Shown: piece by piece, positions 59,001 to 62,490 of the stretch
Layout: every line of letters starts with the position of its first letter
Numbering within the stretch: the stretch's first letter is position 1
From: Eucommia ulmoides
Lineage: Eukaryota > Streptophyta > Magnoliopsida > Garryales > Eucommiaceae
Length of the DNA stretch: 64,000 nucleotides
Reading direction: 5' to 3'
Assembly (NCBI GenBank): GCA_016647705.1
Contig: CM028338.1
Span: 20,419,577-20,483,576, forward strand
Made by a program: the position numbers and the translations under genes
The notes under the pieces: generated by a model
Told to the model about the DNA's origin: nothing
The model's input: only the letters and a program-made list of their open reading frames with translations
Database searches by the model: none

Positions 59001-59850
59001 AGCCAACACTTACTAATATTTATATACGAAATAAAAAGGCTCAATCCATGTTCAATCACCACATAAACTATTTTTGTCTAATAAATATTTTAATTTTATT
59101 TGTTCATATTCTTGAATTATTTTGTGATTTAACTCTGTGACTTCACTTACTTCAACAACTACGGTGTCATATCACCAATACAAATACATGCGTATTTTAA
59201 TGAATATACATGCAAATCAATTTAATTGCACATAACTAGAAAAAAGAAATGAATGTAATAATTATAAAGTTATATGAGGACTTCATTTTCAAAAGTGGCC
59301 TTGGTCCCAAATTCTCACGAACTGCCTATAGATATGAAGCGAAGAATCTAAACTAGGAGAAAGTTACATCTTTATACTTAAATATTAGACCAAACTTCCA
59401 CTTTGAACATATTCGAAAACAAGCAGCTGGCAACAAAATTGAGAAAAAAAAACGTGAATGAAACCTTGAGAAGCAGACGTCGAAGTTGTCATCAATGAGC
59501 ATTTGGCGTGAAGTTTCGGCCTGCGACTCACCTTTCTTGGTGAGAACCGAGAAATCGGAGCTTCCTTGAATCCTACCTTCCTCGTTCCACGTGCTCTGGC
59601 CGTGCCGAACCAGCACCACTCTCTTTGCCGCCTTAATAGGCGGAAACGGCGTCCAATCATATTGTTCTGAACTCAAATATCCATCTGATGATTTGTCCAC
59701 AGGCTTCTCGATTTCTTGCAATCGCGAAAGGGAACGAATTGTGAAATGGGTATTTGGTCTCGTGAATGTGTGCAAGAATCTAGGGTGCCGTCGGAGGAAC
59801 AACAAGGGGCTGTGGTTGTGGTCGATGAGAGGCGCTGTTGCCGAAAACAT
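19685..59850 (-). CDS. Probable plastid 2-carboxy-D-arabinitol-1-phosphatase (RHG phosphatase), 9 exons over 40 kb
   Basis: Nine exons joined in frame give 1536 nt (511 residues plus stop). The first ~70 residues are Ser/Thr/Arg-rich and poor in acids, like a chloroplast transit peptide. R82-H83-G84 in the [10 protein letters not shown] motif is the phosphoglycerate-mutase signature that carries the phosphohistidine. E157 in [10 protein letters not shown] and H224 in VVAHNAVNQ fit the acid and second His. From about residue 290 a second, degenerate copy of the fold begins (VCHGS in place of RHG). This two-domain layout matches plant CA1Pase-type proteins. Known family role: dephosphorylation of 2-carboxy-D-arabinitol 1-phosphate, which frees Rubisco in the stroma. 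The start was taken at 59850 because the residues after it look like a transit peptide; a Met 33 codons upstream (59949) is in frame. No stop or frameshift is seen. Introns 1, 4, 5 and 8 are 7.6, 16.8, 3.3 and 10.5 kb and full of transposons. A different RHG-family substrate is possible. Confidence 0.88.
20270..20880. repeat. Putative foldback element in intron 8
   Basis: A GC-richer arm at 20335-20420 ('ccaatcaaggtttgcatcgtcaatc') is matched in reverse complement by 20690-20790 ('ggcgacgcaaccctaattgg'). The centre is A/T-rich. Ends and TSD are not resolved. Confidence 0.35.
21080..21484 (+). pseudogene. Copia RNase H tail plus start of its 3' LTR (Copia-2)
   Basis: The plus strand reads [20 protein letters not shown], then [12 protein letters not shown] and [11 protein letters not shown], the usual C-terminus of Copia pol. 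A polypurine tract (gaggggga) and the LTR start TGTTGAAATATTTG at 21276 follow. The LTR is cut at 21484 by the next element. Confidence 0.75.
21485..21995 (-). repeat. Copia-3 3' LTR
   Basis: About 510 bp, homologous in reverse complement to the LTRs at 25571 and 27629. Confidence 0.85.
22317..22872 (-). pseudogene. Copia-3 zinc-knuckle end and protease
   Basis: The frame reads [13 protein letters not shown] (second half of the zinc knuckle), then [20 protein letters not shown], where the catalytic DSG[AC] is now DWGC, then [20 protein letters not shown] and [20 protein letters not shown]. The ORF ends shortly after; no integrase follows. Confidence 0.8.
22873..24038 (-). mobile_element. RTE-clade LINE fragment inserted in Copia-3
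   Basis: Minus-strand RT block [16 protein letters not shown], then [60 protein letters not shown]: the common plant RTE-type RT. The 3' end reads ...[13 protein letters not shown] and finishes in a TTGTTGTTTTTG tail, as RTE elements do. Flanks share aactgat(g)ataa..., a partly decayed TSD. 5'-truncated. Confidence 0.8.
24039..24735 (-). pseudogene. Copia-3 gag
   Basis: gag in shifting frames: [35 protein letters not shown], then [20 protein letters not shown] and [11 protein letters not shown], where the LINE insertion breaks the zinc knuckle. Related to the gag at 26098-26840 and, more distantly, to that at 61937. Confidence 0.78.
24751..25221 (-). repeat. Copia-3 5' LTR
   Basis: About 471 bp; minus-strand start at 25221, with the primer-binding site adjoining at 24737-24750. 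Confidence 0.85.
25222..25570. other. Spacer between the two inverted gag-only elements
   Basis: Probably L1 DNA. 'attctttgatttcagtg...tattttggagacttcccactgttca' leads in frame into the L1 RNase H reading beyond Copia-4. 'gctctaataccattgttgtgct' (25424-25445) looks like a primer site plus LTR end on the minus strand. Confidence 0.4.
25571..26076 (+). repeat. Copia-4 5' LTR
   Basis: TGTTGAAAATTGG...CCGAGCATAACC, about 506 bp. Confidence 0.85.
26098..26840 (+). pseudogene. Copia-4 gag
   Basis: Starts ATGGCT but meets a stop at codon 3. Recognisable blocks are [53 protein letters not shown] and [20 protein letters not shown] with half of a zinc knuckle ([10 protein letters not shown]). Stops and frameshifts are scattered. 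Confidence 0.8.
26841..27490 (+). pseudogene. Copia-4 protease remnant and pol-less tail
   Basis: Contains [20 protein letters not shown] and [16 protein letters not shown], homologous to the Copia-3 protease region. The active site near 26890 is frameshifted. No integrase or RT follows before the 3' LTR. Confidence 0.75.
27629..28131 (+). repeat. Copia-4 3' LTR
   Basis: Starts TATTGAAAATTGG (TG changed to TA), ends CGAGCACAACA; about 503 bp. Confidence 0.85.
28391..29246 (-). mobile_element. TRIM array, three LTRs (family T1)
   Basis: On the minus strand: LTR (29246 to about 29135), primer-like TGATATCAGAGTCAGG, short internal, LTR (about 28850-28706), primer-like TGGTATTTGAGG, short internal, LTR (about 28500-28391). 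LTRs start TGTTAAATTCCACATC/TGTTGAATCCCACAT and end ...GGTTTACTACA. Perfect TSD gagcc (28386-28390 and 29247-29251) shows it is one insertion. No coding capacity, as expected for a TRIM. Confidence 0.8.
29486..29744. other. Unclassified AT-rich insertion in L1-1
   Basis: No coding sequence or recognised repeat. It separates the L1 RNase H from the RTE fragment. Confidence 0.4.
29745..30353 (+). mobile_element. RTE-clade LINE fragment, internally deleted
   Basis: Plus-strand [18 protein letters not shown] (RT), then a jump to [31 protein letters not shown] and [12 protein letters not shown], and a TTGTTATTGTTGTATT tail. The palm with the FADD box is deleted. Same family as 22873-24038, opposite orientation. 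Confidence 0.8.
30537..30644 (-). CDS. Exon 8, ending at a GC donor
   Basis: Codes residues 361-396, [20 protein letters not shown] through QESKK. The acceptor is ATCATAG followed by GTTCAAG. The donor is AAAAAG followed by GCAAGT, the GC-donor consensus. Using the GT three bases later leaves phase 1 and a stop at the start of exon 9. Confidence 0.83.
30757..30855 (-). CDS. Exon 7
   Basis: Codes residues 328-360, [20 protein letters not shown] through ETANAISR. The acceptor is GCAACAG followed by TCTCAG; the donor is TCTAGA followed by GTATGT. An internal GTTCAC...ATAG looks like a splice pair, but it would leave a 13-nt intron and the frame is open through it. Confidence 0.87.
30936..30989 (-). 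CDS. Exon 6 (54 nt), ending at a GC donor
   Basis: Codes residues 310-327, including [10 protein letters not shown]. The acceptor is TATAACAG followed by GCTAGC. The donor reads ATACAG followed by GCAAGA. Exon 7 starts with Ser-Gln-Lys in phase 0, which gives the expected [15 protein letters not shown], so a GC-AG intron of 80 nt is required. Confidence 0.84.
30990..32062. other. Intron 5, first part: no gene
   Basis: 31310-31480 has repeated 'aaattggtcct' phrases, as in some plant MITEs. 31533-31672 is a two-fold imperfect duplication of about 70 bp rich in 'accaccacc'. The stretch next to the GAR1 retrocopy may be its 3' UTR. Confidence 0.4.
32076..32605 (-). pseudogene. Retrocopy of H/ACA RNP subunit GAR1
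   Basis: Minus strand starts MRPP, runs through a Gly/Arg-rich N-terminal region ([20 protein letters not shown]), then the conserved core in pieces: [34 protein letters not shown]. It ends with a second Gly/Arg-rich tail and a stop at 32076-32078. GAR1 is the nucleolar H/ACA snoRNP protein needed for rRNA pseudouridylation and present in telomerase RNP. Stops after GGGQ and in the core, plus several frameshifts, kill it. No intron interrupts it, so a processed copy is likely. It lies in intron 5 in the host gene's orientation; a poly(A) end was not identified. Confidence 0.8.
32949..33230 (-). other. Unrecognised 93-codon ORF
   Basis: An open frame with ordinary amino-acid composition ([40 protein letters not shown]), unlike the low-complexity shadows elsewhere. 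I do not recognise a family. It lies in intron 5 on the host strand. It could be a piece of a captured gene, an old retrocopy, or chance. Confidence 0.3.
33361..33475. repeat. GC-rich dispersed repeat
   Basis: 'tagttgttaaaggcgcgccaaggcgc...aggtgcgcggcttgcctaaagcgcc' stands out from AT-rich intron. Similar 'aaggctaggcgatggggg' DNA at about 33848 may be the other part of the same unit. Class unknown. Confidence 0.4.
33476..34268. other. Intron 5, last part: no gene
   Basis: AT-rich with an AT microsatellite near 34113-34128. Nothing else is recognisable before exon 5. Confidence 0.5.
34269..34367 (-). CDS. Exon 5: start of the second RHG-like domain
   Basis: Codes residues 277-309 (33 residues), with IILVCHGSS as a degenerate repeat of the RHG strand. 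The acceptor is TTGGTACAG followed by ACCCCAAG; the donor is TCAGAG followed by GTATGT. It sits alone between the 16.8-kb intron 4 and the 3.3-kb intron 5. Confidence 0.86.
34500..34683 (-). mobile_element. Copia 3' end/LTR-start fragment
   Basis: On the minus strand 'gctccaatttgagggggagtgttagagggc' is a polypurine tract followed by an LTR start TGTTAGAGGG. Flanked by non-coding remnants. Confidence 0.5.
34684..36385 (-). pseudogene. L1-type LINE 3' half (L1-2), left piece
   Basis: Minus-strand order: RT tail ([14 protein letters not shown], [13 protein letters not shown] in shifted frames near 36100-36230), zf-RVT region ([18 protein letters not shown] near 35600-35700), RNase H ([31 protein letters not shown] at 34880-34935). 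A short T run at 34686-34692 marks the poly(A) end. Stops throughout. The same element resumes at 42989 and 48300, beyond two later insertions. A 21-bp direct repeat (ccaagtcattgccttccaaaa x2) sits at about 35999-36042. Confidence 0.72.
36391..36804 (+). repeat. Reina 5' LTR
   Basis: TGTCACAATCT...CCCCTGACT, about 414 bp. The partner at 42560 has many substitutions, so the insertion is old. Confidence 0.88.
36850..37830 (+). pseudogene. Reina gag remnant
   Basis: Frames carry [51 protein letters not shown] and the knuckle [20 protein letters not shown], which has one residue fewer than the canonical CCHC spacing. Stops near 37170 and frameshifts at 37290-37340. Confidence 0.8.
37831..39894 (+). 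pseudogene. Reina protease, RT and RNase H remnant
   Basis: Protease: [19 protein letters not shown], with DTGL for DTGA, then a frameshift and IKFL-like tail. RT at about 38530-39110: [46 protein letters not shown] and [11 protein letters not shown]. The last should be YLDDI, so both catalytic Asp are lost. RNase H at about 39360-39730: [20 protein letters not shown] and [12 protein letters not shown]. Multiple stops. The region is cut at 39894 by a solo LTR. Confidence 0.85.
39895..41150 (+). mobile_element. Solo LTR nested in Reina pol
   Basis: 1256 bp, TGTAAAGACCCGG...CGGGGTATTACA, flanked by a 5-bp TSD ttttt (39890-39894 and 41151-41155). No internal region. Pol reading resumes on the far side. 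Different from family A. Confidence 0.87.
41156..42545 (+). pseudogene. Reina integrase and chromodomain remnant
   Basis: Integrase: [61 protein letters not shown] (Ser-Asp now Asn-Asp), [32 protein letters not shown]-terminal chromodomain: [33 protein letters not shown]. Chromodomains of this clade direct integration to heterochromatin. Stops occur at several points. Confidence 0.87.
42560..42983 (+). repeat. Reina 3' LTR
   Basis: TGCCACGGTCT...GCCCATGACA, 424 bp, preceded by a polypurine tract. Confidence 0.88.
42989..43267 (-). pseudogene. L1-2, middle piece
   Basis: A short L1 stretch between the Reina and Copia-5 insertions. On the minus strand it reads [16 protein letters not shown], like the LxxWKGxxLSxAGR segment after L1 RT. 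Confidence 0.5.
43273..43432 (+). repeat. Copia-5 5' LTR
   Basis: 160 bp with a plausible promoter ('actattataaatagagggag' near 43358). The same TATA-like string recurs in the 3' LTR. Confidence 0.87.
43989..44460. mobile_element. Tourist-like (PIF/Harbinger) MITE 1
   Basis: 472 bp, ends GGCCCCGTTTGGTAACCGTTTC and its inverted GGTTACCAAACGCCACC, TSD taa (43986-43988 and 44461-44463), the 3-bp TWA target of PIF/Harbinger. The core is GC-rich with CCGGCCGG-type palindromes; ORFs in it are not genes. Confidence 0.85.
44605..45230 (+). pseudogene. Copia-5 gag remnant and protease
   Basis: ATG at 44605 ([20 protein letters not shown]), then a jump to [13 protein letters not shown], a zinc knuckle [14 protein letters not shown], and protease [20 protein letters not shown] where DSGA has become DSTA. 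Most of gag is missing and stops follow. Confidence 0.82.
45197..46735 (+). pseudogene. Copia-5 integrase
   Basis: Pre-integrase [20 protein letters not shown], zinc-site [12 protein letters not shown], then the core. Position 1 of DDE reads VHLNVWGP (Asp to Asn), position 2 [11 protein letters not shown], position 3 [28 protein letters not shown] and [20 protein letters not shown] follow. A stop near 45816 and one frameshift. Confidence 0.86.
46736..48140 (+). pseudogene. Copia-5 RT and RNase H
   Basis: [55 protein letters not shown] with an intact YVDD. RNase [64 protein letters not shown]. About six in-frame stops. The best preserved RT in the window. Confidence 0.87.
48149..48294 (+). 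repeat. Copia-5 3' LTR
   Basis: 146 bp, close match to the 5' LTR. Confidence 0.87.
48300..49200 (-). pseudogene. L1-2, right piece (reverse transcriptase)
   Basis: Minus-strand RT blocks: [34 protein letters not shown] and, in another frame, the YADD-like AYAND. These follow the RT order expected upstream of the pieces at 42989 and 34684. The 5' part of the element is missing. Confidence 0.72.
49205..49395 (-). pseudogene. Copia pol C-terminus with LTR start
   Basis: The minus strand reads [22 protein letters not shown] in shifted frames, then the polypurine/LTR start gaggagTGTTAGAGGG. A remnant like the one at 34500-34683. Confidence 0.65.
49682..49799. repeat. Perfect 59-bp tandem duplication
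   Basis: 49682-49740 and 49741-49799 are identical, beginning caaaatagactctttaagaa. No transposon ends are visible. Confidence 0.92.
49879..50589 (-). mobile_element. TRIM array, three LTRs (family T2)
   Basis: Three LTRs of about 150 bp (plus coordinates about 49879-50032, 50159-50311, 50441-50589) alternate with two internals of about 130 bp. Minus-strand LTR: TGTTAGGATCCCACATCGGC ... TTCGTATCA. Each internal starts with the primer site ATTGGTATCAGAGCATGG. Internals contain GC-rich 'acgtcggcctctttgcccct'. No coding capacity. A clear TSD was not found (gactc versus gagac). It lies in intron 4. Confidence 0.82.
50590..51150. other. Intron 4, end: no gene
   Basis: AT-rich; a short GA microsatellite (about 50859-50874) and short poly(T) runs. 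Leads into exon 4. Confidence 0.5.
51151..51269 (-). CDS. Exon 4, ending at a GC donor
   Basis: Codes residues 237-276, [20 protein letters not shown] through CLNRLNQ. The acceptor is CAAACAG followed by GATTAGG. The reading frame must leave at ...AATCAG because exon 5 starts in phase 0 with Thr-Pro. The bases after AATCAG are GCAGGT, so the donor is GC. The nearest GT, four bases on, would break the frame. The 16.8-kb intron 4 follows. Confidence 0.85.
51369..51585 (-). CDS. Exon 3: second catalytic His
   Basis: Codes residues 165-236 plus one base. It includes the conserved [10 protein letters not shown] segment and [17 protein letters not shown], whose His224 fits the second active-site histidine. 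The acceptor is GACTTTAG followed by GGCCTCC; the donor is GCAATTG followed by GTAATG. The following intron is 99 nt. Confidence 0.9.
51653..51696. repeat. (CTTTTT)n hexanucleotide tract in intron 2
   Basis: 44 bp of pure six-base repeat, read as (AAAAAG)n in the transcript. It makes up a quarter of the 166-nt intron. Confidence 0.92.
51752..51857 (-). CDS. Exon 2
   Basis: Codes residues 129-164, including [10 protein letters not shown] and [10 protein letters not shown] with the probable proton-donor Glu157. The acceptor is ATTTCAG followed by TCCACTG; the donor is TTCCAA followed by GTCAGT. It ends in phase 0. The next intron is only 166 nt and carries a (CTTTTT)n tract. Confidence 0.88.
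52058..52312. repeat. Tandem duplication (~126 bp) inside the Copia-6 LTR
   Basis: Two diverged copies starting gcgtaactaactgagctt at 52061 and 52187, each ending 'tagagtaggttta'. Confidence 0.8.
52634..52845. repeat. CT-rich low-complexity tract
   Basis: C13 run, then (CTCTCC)n hexamers and other pyrimidine runs. ORFs here (Ser/Pro/Leu or Arg/Glu/Gly only) are not genes. Confidence 0.9.
53859..53952. repeat. 47-bp tandem duplication
   Basis: Two near-identical units, ttccaatatggatacatcat followed by acggttagaaacattt. Confidence 0.85.
54260..55289 (+). mobile_element. Solo LTR-like segment related to Copia-1
   Basis: TGTTGATTGGTATATTG...TTTTACCAATA. The middle, 'gctcgttgtatcctgagatacaaacgctcaatc', then 'aaatctgctttaagga', matches the R region of the Copia-1 LTRs in reverse complement. 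A TATA-like 'ctatataagcgc' is at about 54770. No internal region and no confirmed TSD. Confidence 0.6.
55299..56012. repeat. Putative Mutator-like foldback element
   Basis: The left end 'gggtatttaccacttacctcccc...ttgacc' is mirrored by the right end '...ttgaccaaaataatgagagggtgaacggtattttcc' in reverse complement. The centre holds inverted CTT/GAA trinucleotide runs (55585-55682). TSD not resolved. Confidence 0.45.
56135..59008 (-). mobile_element. Solo LTR, family A, copy 3 (carries a Tourist MITE)
   Basis: Minus-strand LTR; plus ends TGTTGAATCC and GAGCCAACA. Perfect TSD cttac (56130-56134 and 59009-59013). Contains many GGTCAACCGA/CGGTTGACC motifs (about 56560-56910) and the same degenerate 'aaaaggattaggttttgatt' repeats (58380-58740) as copies 1 and 2. 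About 2.29 kb without the MITE. Confidence 0.88.
57713..58294. mobile_element. Tourist-like (PIF/Harbinger) MITE 2
   Basis: 582 bp, ends GGCCACCCCATTTGGTAA and inverted TTACCAAACGCCACC, TSD tta (57710-57712 and 58295-58297). The GC-rich core (ccgtccggccggaaactttc) is shared with MITE 1. Confidence 0.85.
59465..59850 (-). CDS. Exon 1: transit peptide and RHG motif
   Basis: Codes residues 1-128 plus two bases of codon 129. It holds the putative transit peptide and the [17 protein letters not shown] catalytic block. The donor is CTCAAG followed by GTTTCA. Split codon 129 is completed as AGT (Ser) by exon 2, giving the family's usual CFSSPL junction. Confidence 0.88.
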
Positions 59851-59950
59851 TTTTTCGGCAAAAAATTTCGATTTTGGTTTGATGGAGGTGTTCCATACGT
59901 TTTCGCGGTAAGGTGAAATTTTGTTAGGAAAAAATACCGAAAAATTCATT

Positions 59951-61190
59951 TAAAATGCTAAATCTACAAGATGGTCCAATAATTTTTTTTTAGCACCAAA
60001 TAGTCTTACAAAAAATGCTAATTTACACCAAATAATCTTTTTTTTAAATGACGATGTTACCCTTCCTTCACTGCCCTCCTCTTTGCCTTGATGTCTTTTA
60101 CGATTTGCTCCTCACTTTCCCTTAATCTCGCCACTCACCAGATTTTCCCAACTCTTCGGTGACCGACGTAGGTCATCGATCTTCTTCGGTCTTCTCTTCC
60201 TGTAGCATCAGTATCTCCTGATTTGCTGCAAACTCTTCTTCCATTCTTCTACCATTCACACCCATTAATTTCCGAATCAAAAAATCCTAGAACAAGCAAT
60301 TGTGAACAGATTCAAGCTACATCCGTCAAATAATTTCTTCACTGAAAAGAAAAAATCAAATCGCCTTTTTTTGATAATGTGAGGAAAACGGAAAATGGAG
60401 ATAAACCTGAATAATGGCTTTTAAGAAGTCTCAGCTTGCACTTCGTCAATGATGTCATCGTTGGAATCCTAGCCGCCACCTCTGGACCCATTTGTTTTAG
60501 TGGGGATTTTCTATCTAGTTGGGTTTGGTTTGCTTTGCTTAGAATCACATCAATTGTGTTATTTGATGTCCCCAAATCTCTCTTTCTCGTTAGGATGTCC
60601 AAGGGTCTTAGTTCTCTCTTTTAATAGATTTTGATGAATAATACTAGACAATTGTGTTTTTTGGCTTGCTTATACACTGCTTGAGTTTACAGATTCGTGG
60701 AAATTTTTTTTATCAATTTTTGAATTTGATTGTTTAGTCATTTGATGAAATGTAGAGAGAGAATTATCAATTTGGATGAAAAAATAGAATATAACATGAT
60801 CTTATATTATATTCAATATGAGATCGTGTTGAATATAACAAGATGACGATAGTCCCGAACTCATTGCCCTAAATAAATGTGAGAGGGAGAGAGAAAAAAG
60901 GGACTTGATCTATGCACTTGGTGGACTCGAGCTTATATTGGGTATATGTCTGGTTGTTTTGGTGAGATAGAATGAGTACGCAGACTTGATAGAATTTGAA
61001 CAGGAGATCGTGTTGAATAATCATGTTGAATATAACATGATCTCGTGTTATATTCAACTCGATCCCGTGTTATATTCAACGCGAGGAGTAAAATCGTCAC
61101 AAAAAGACAAAATGATTATTTTGTAACATATTTTTTCAAAAATGTGTATATGGTAGTTTTGTCCTCATATGAGGATTTTTTGGTAACTGT
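59951..61190. repeat. Putative foldback (MULE-like) element next to the gene start
   Basis: About 100 bp upstream of the probable start, a segment with 'accaaataatct...gacgatgttaccc' (about 60000-60065) is mirrored at 61090-61180 by a reverse-complement-like 'acaaaataatc...gacgattttac'. The interior has no convincing gene. It includes several inverted copies of a 'gttgaatataacatgatctcg' motif at 60790-61080, which can form hairpins. Exact ends and TSD were not fixed. Confidence 0.35.
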
Positions 61191-61936
61191 CCCATTTTTT
61201 TATGTGGTTGTCATTGGCTCCGACGTGAAGAGAGAAACAGTAAGAAAGAGACGCGTGCAAAGAAACATAAGTATCTTTAGATCTTTCTTCTTATGTGAGA
61301 AATCTACACGATAATTTGTGAGTTAGTTAGTGGCCTCAACCACTTACATTGTTTATGATTCCCCGTAAATGTTTTAGATAGGAGTTGTAATAACATTAAC
61401 TCCTTATATTAATAATACTAAGTGGGACTTGGGAGTTGTAGGTTAGAGTAATAAGGTTAGATGGATTCTCTCCTATAAATAATAGGAGCATTGCCTAAAG
61501 GAGGGTATCACATTCTCAATCACATCTTGATAGAGAGTGTTCCTAGAGAGAATAAAACTTAGAGAGCTTTCTTGTAATCTTTGTGAGGTACCTTGGGAAG
61601 AAATAGTTGAGAGAAGGTGTACAAAAGTTTAAGGGCTAGGGTTACTTGGGATATATTCGAGTGTCTAGTTTTTGTATAGTAACTCTATGTTCTCTATCAA
61701 TAAAACGTATGGTTTCGCCCGTGGCGTACGCAAATTGTTGAACCACATAAATCGTGTATTTCCTTTTGTGTGCTTATTTTTATTCTTGTCATTGCTATTA
61801 CCGATTCAACATCTAATCAGCAGTTTGTTACAACAAACTAATATCAGAACTAGGTCGGTTTTGTTCATATATGATACTATTTGTCAGCGTCGTTGTACCA
61901 GACTTCTCAGAAATTGTTGACATAGATCCAAAATTT

Positions 61937-62490
61937 TGCAACGGCCACAAAATTTGAGGTAGAAAAGTTCGATGGCAAGAATGATTTCAGTATATGGCGT
62001 ATCAAGATACACGTTTTACTGGTGCAGCAGGGACTTCATAAAGCATTGAAAGGTAAAACATCTTTACCCAACATGATGTTAGACACTGACAAGAATAATC
62101 TGATGGAAAAGGCATATTGTATAATTTTATTATACCTGAGTGACGAAGTGCTGCGGGAAGTTACAAATGAAACTCCAGCCGCCAGATTATGGCTGAAGTT
62201 AGAAAGTTTGTACAAGACAAAGTCTTTGACAAATCACTTGTATCTTAAGAAATAATTGTACACGTTGCAGATGAATGAAGGTACACCGGTCCAAGACCAC
62301 CTTAACGAATTGAATAAAATCATTATTGATTTGAAAAAAATTGATGTCAAGGTAGATGATGAAGATCAAGCAATTATTCTATTGTGTTCGTTGCCACCCT
62401 CATACAAGCACTTTATCAAAAGGATGGGCATATCAGGAAAGATTGTCCAGAGCAAAAAGGAAAGGGAAAAATGGACGACTTAAGATTAGG
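61937..62490 (+). pseudogene. Copia-7 gag
   Basis: FEVEKFDGKNDFSIWRIKIH, VLLVQQGLHKALKGKTSL, LWLKLESLYKTKSLTNHLYL, NKIIIDLKKIDVKVDDEDQA, then KRMGHIRKDCPEQKGKGK (in the other frame) as the end of a zinc knuckle. The expected start ATG is mutated. This gag is of the same lineage as Copia-3 and Copia-4, so Copia-7 may resemble their autonomous parent. Confidence 0.82.
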
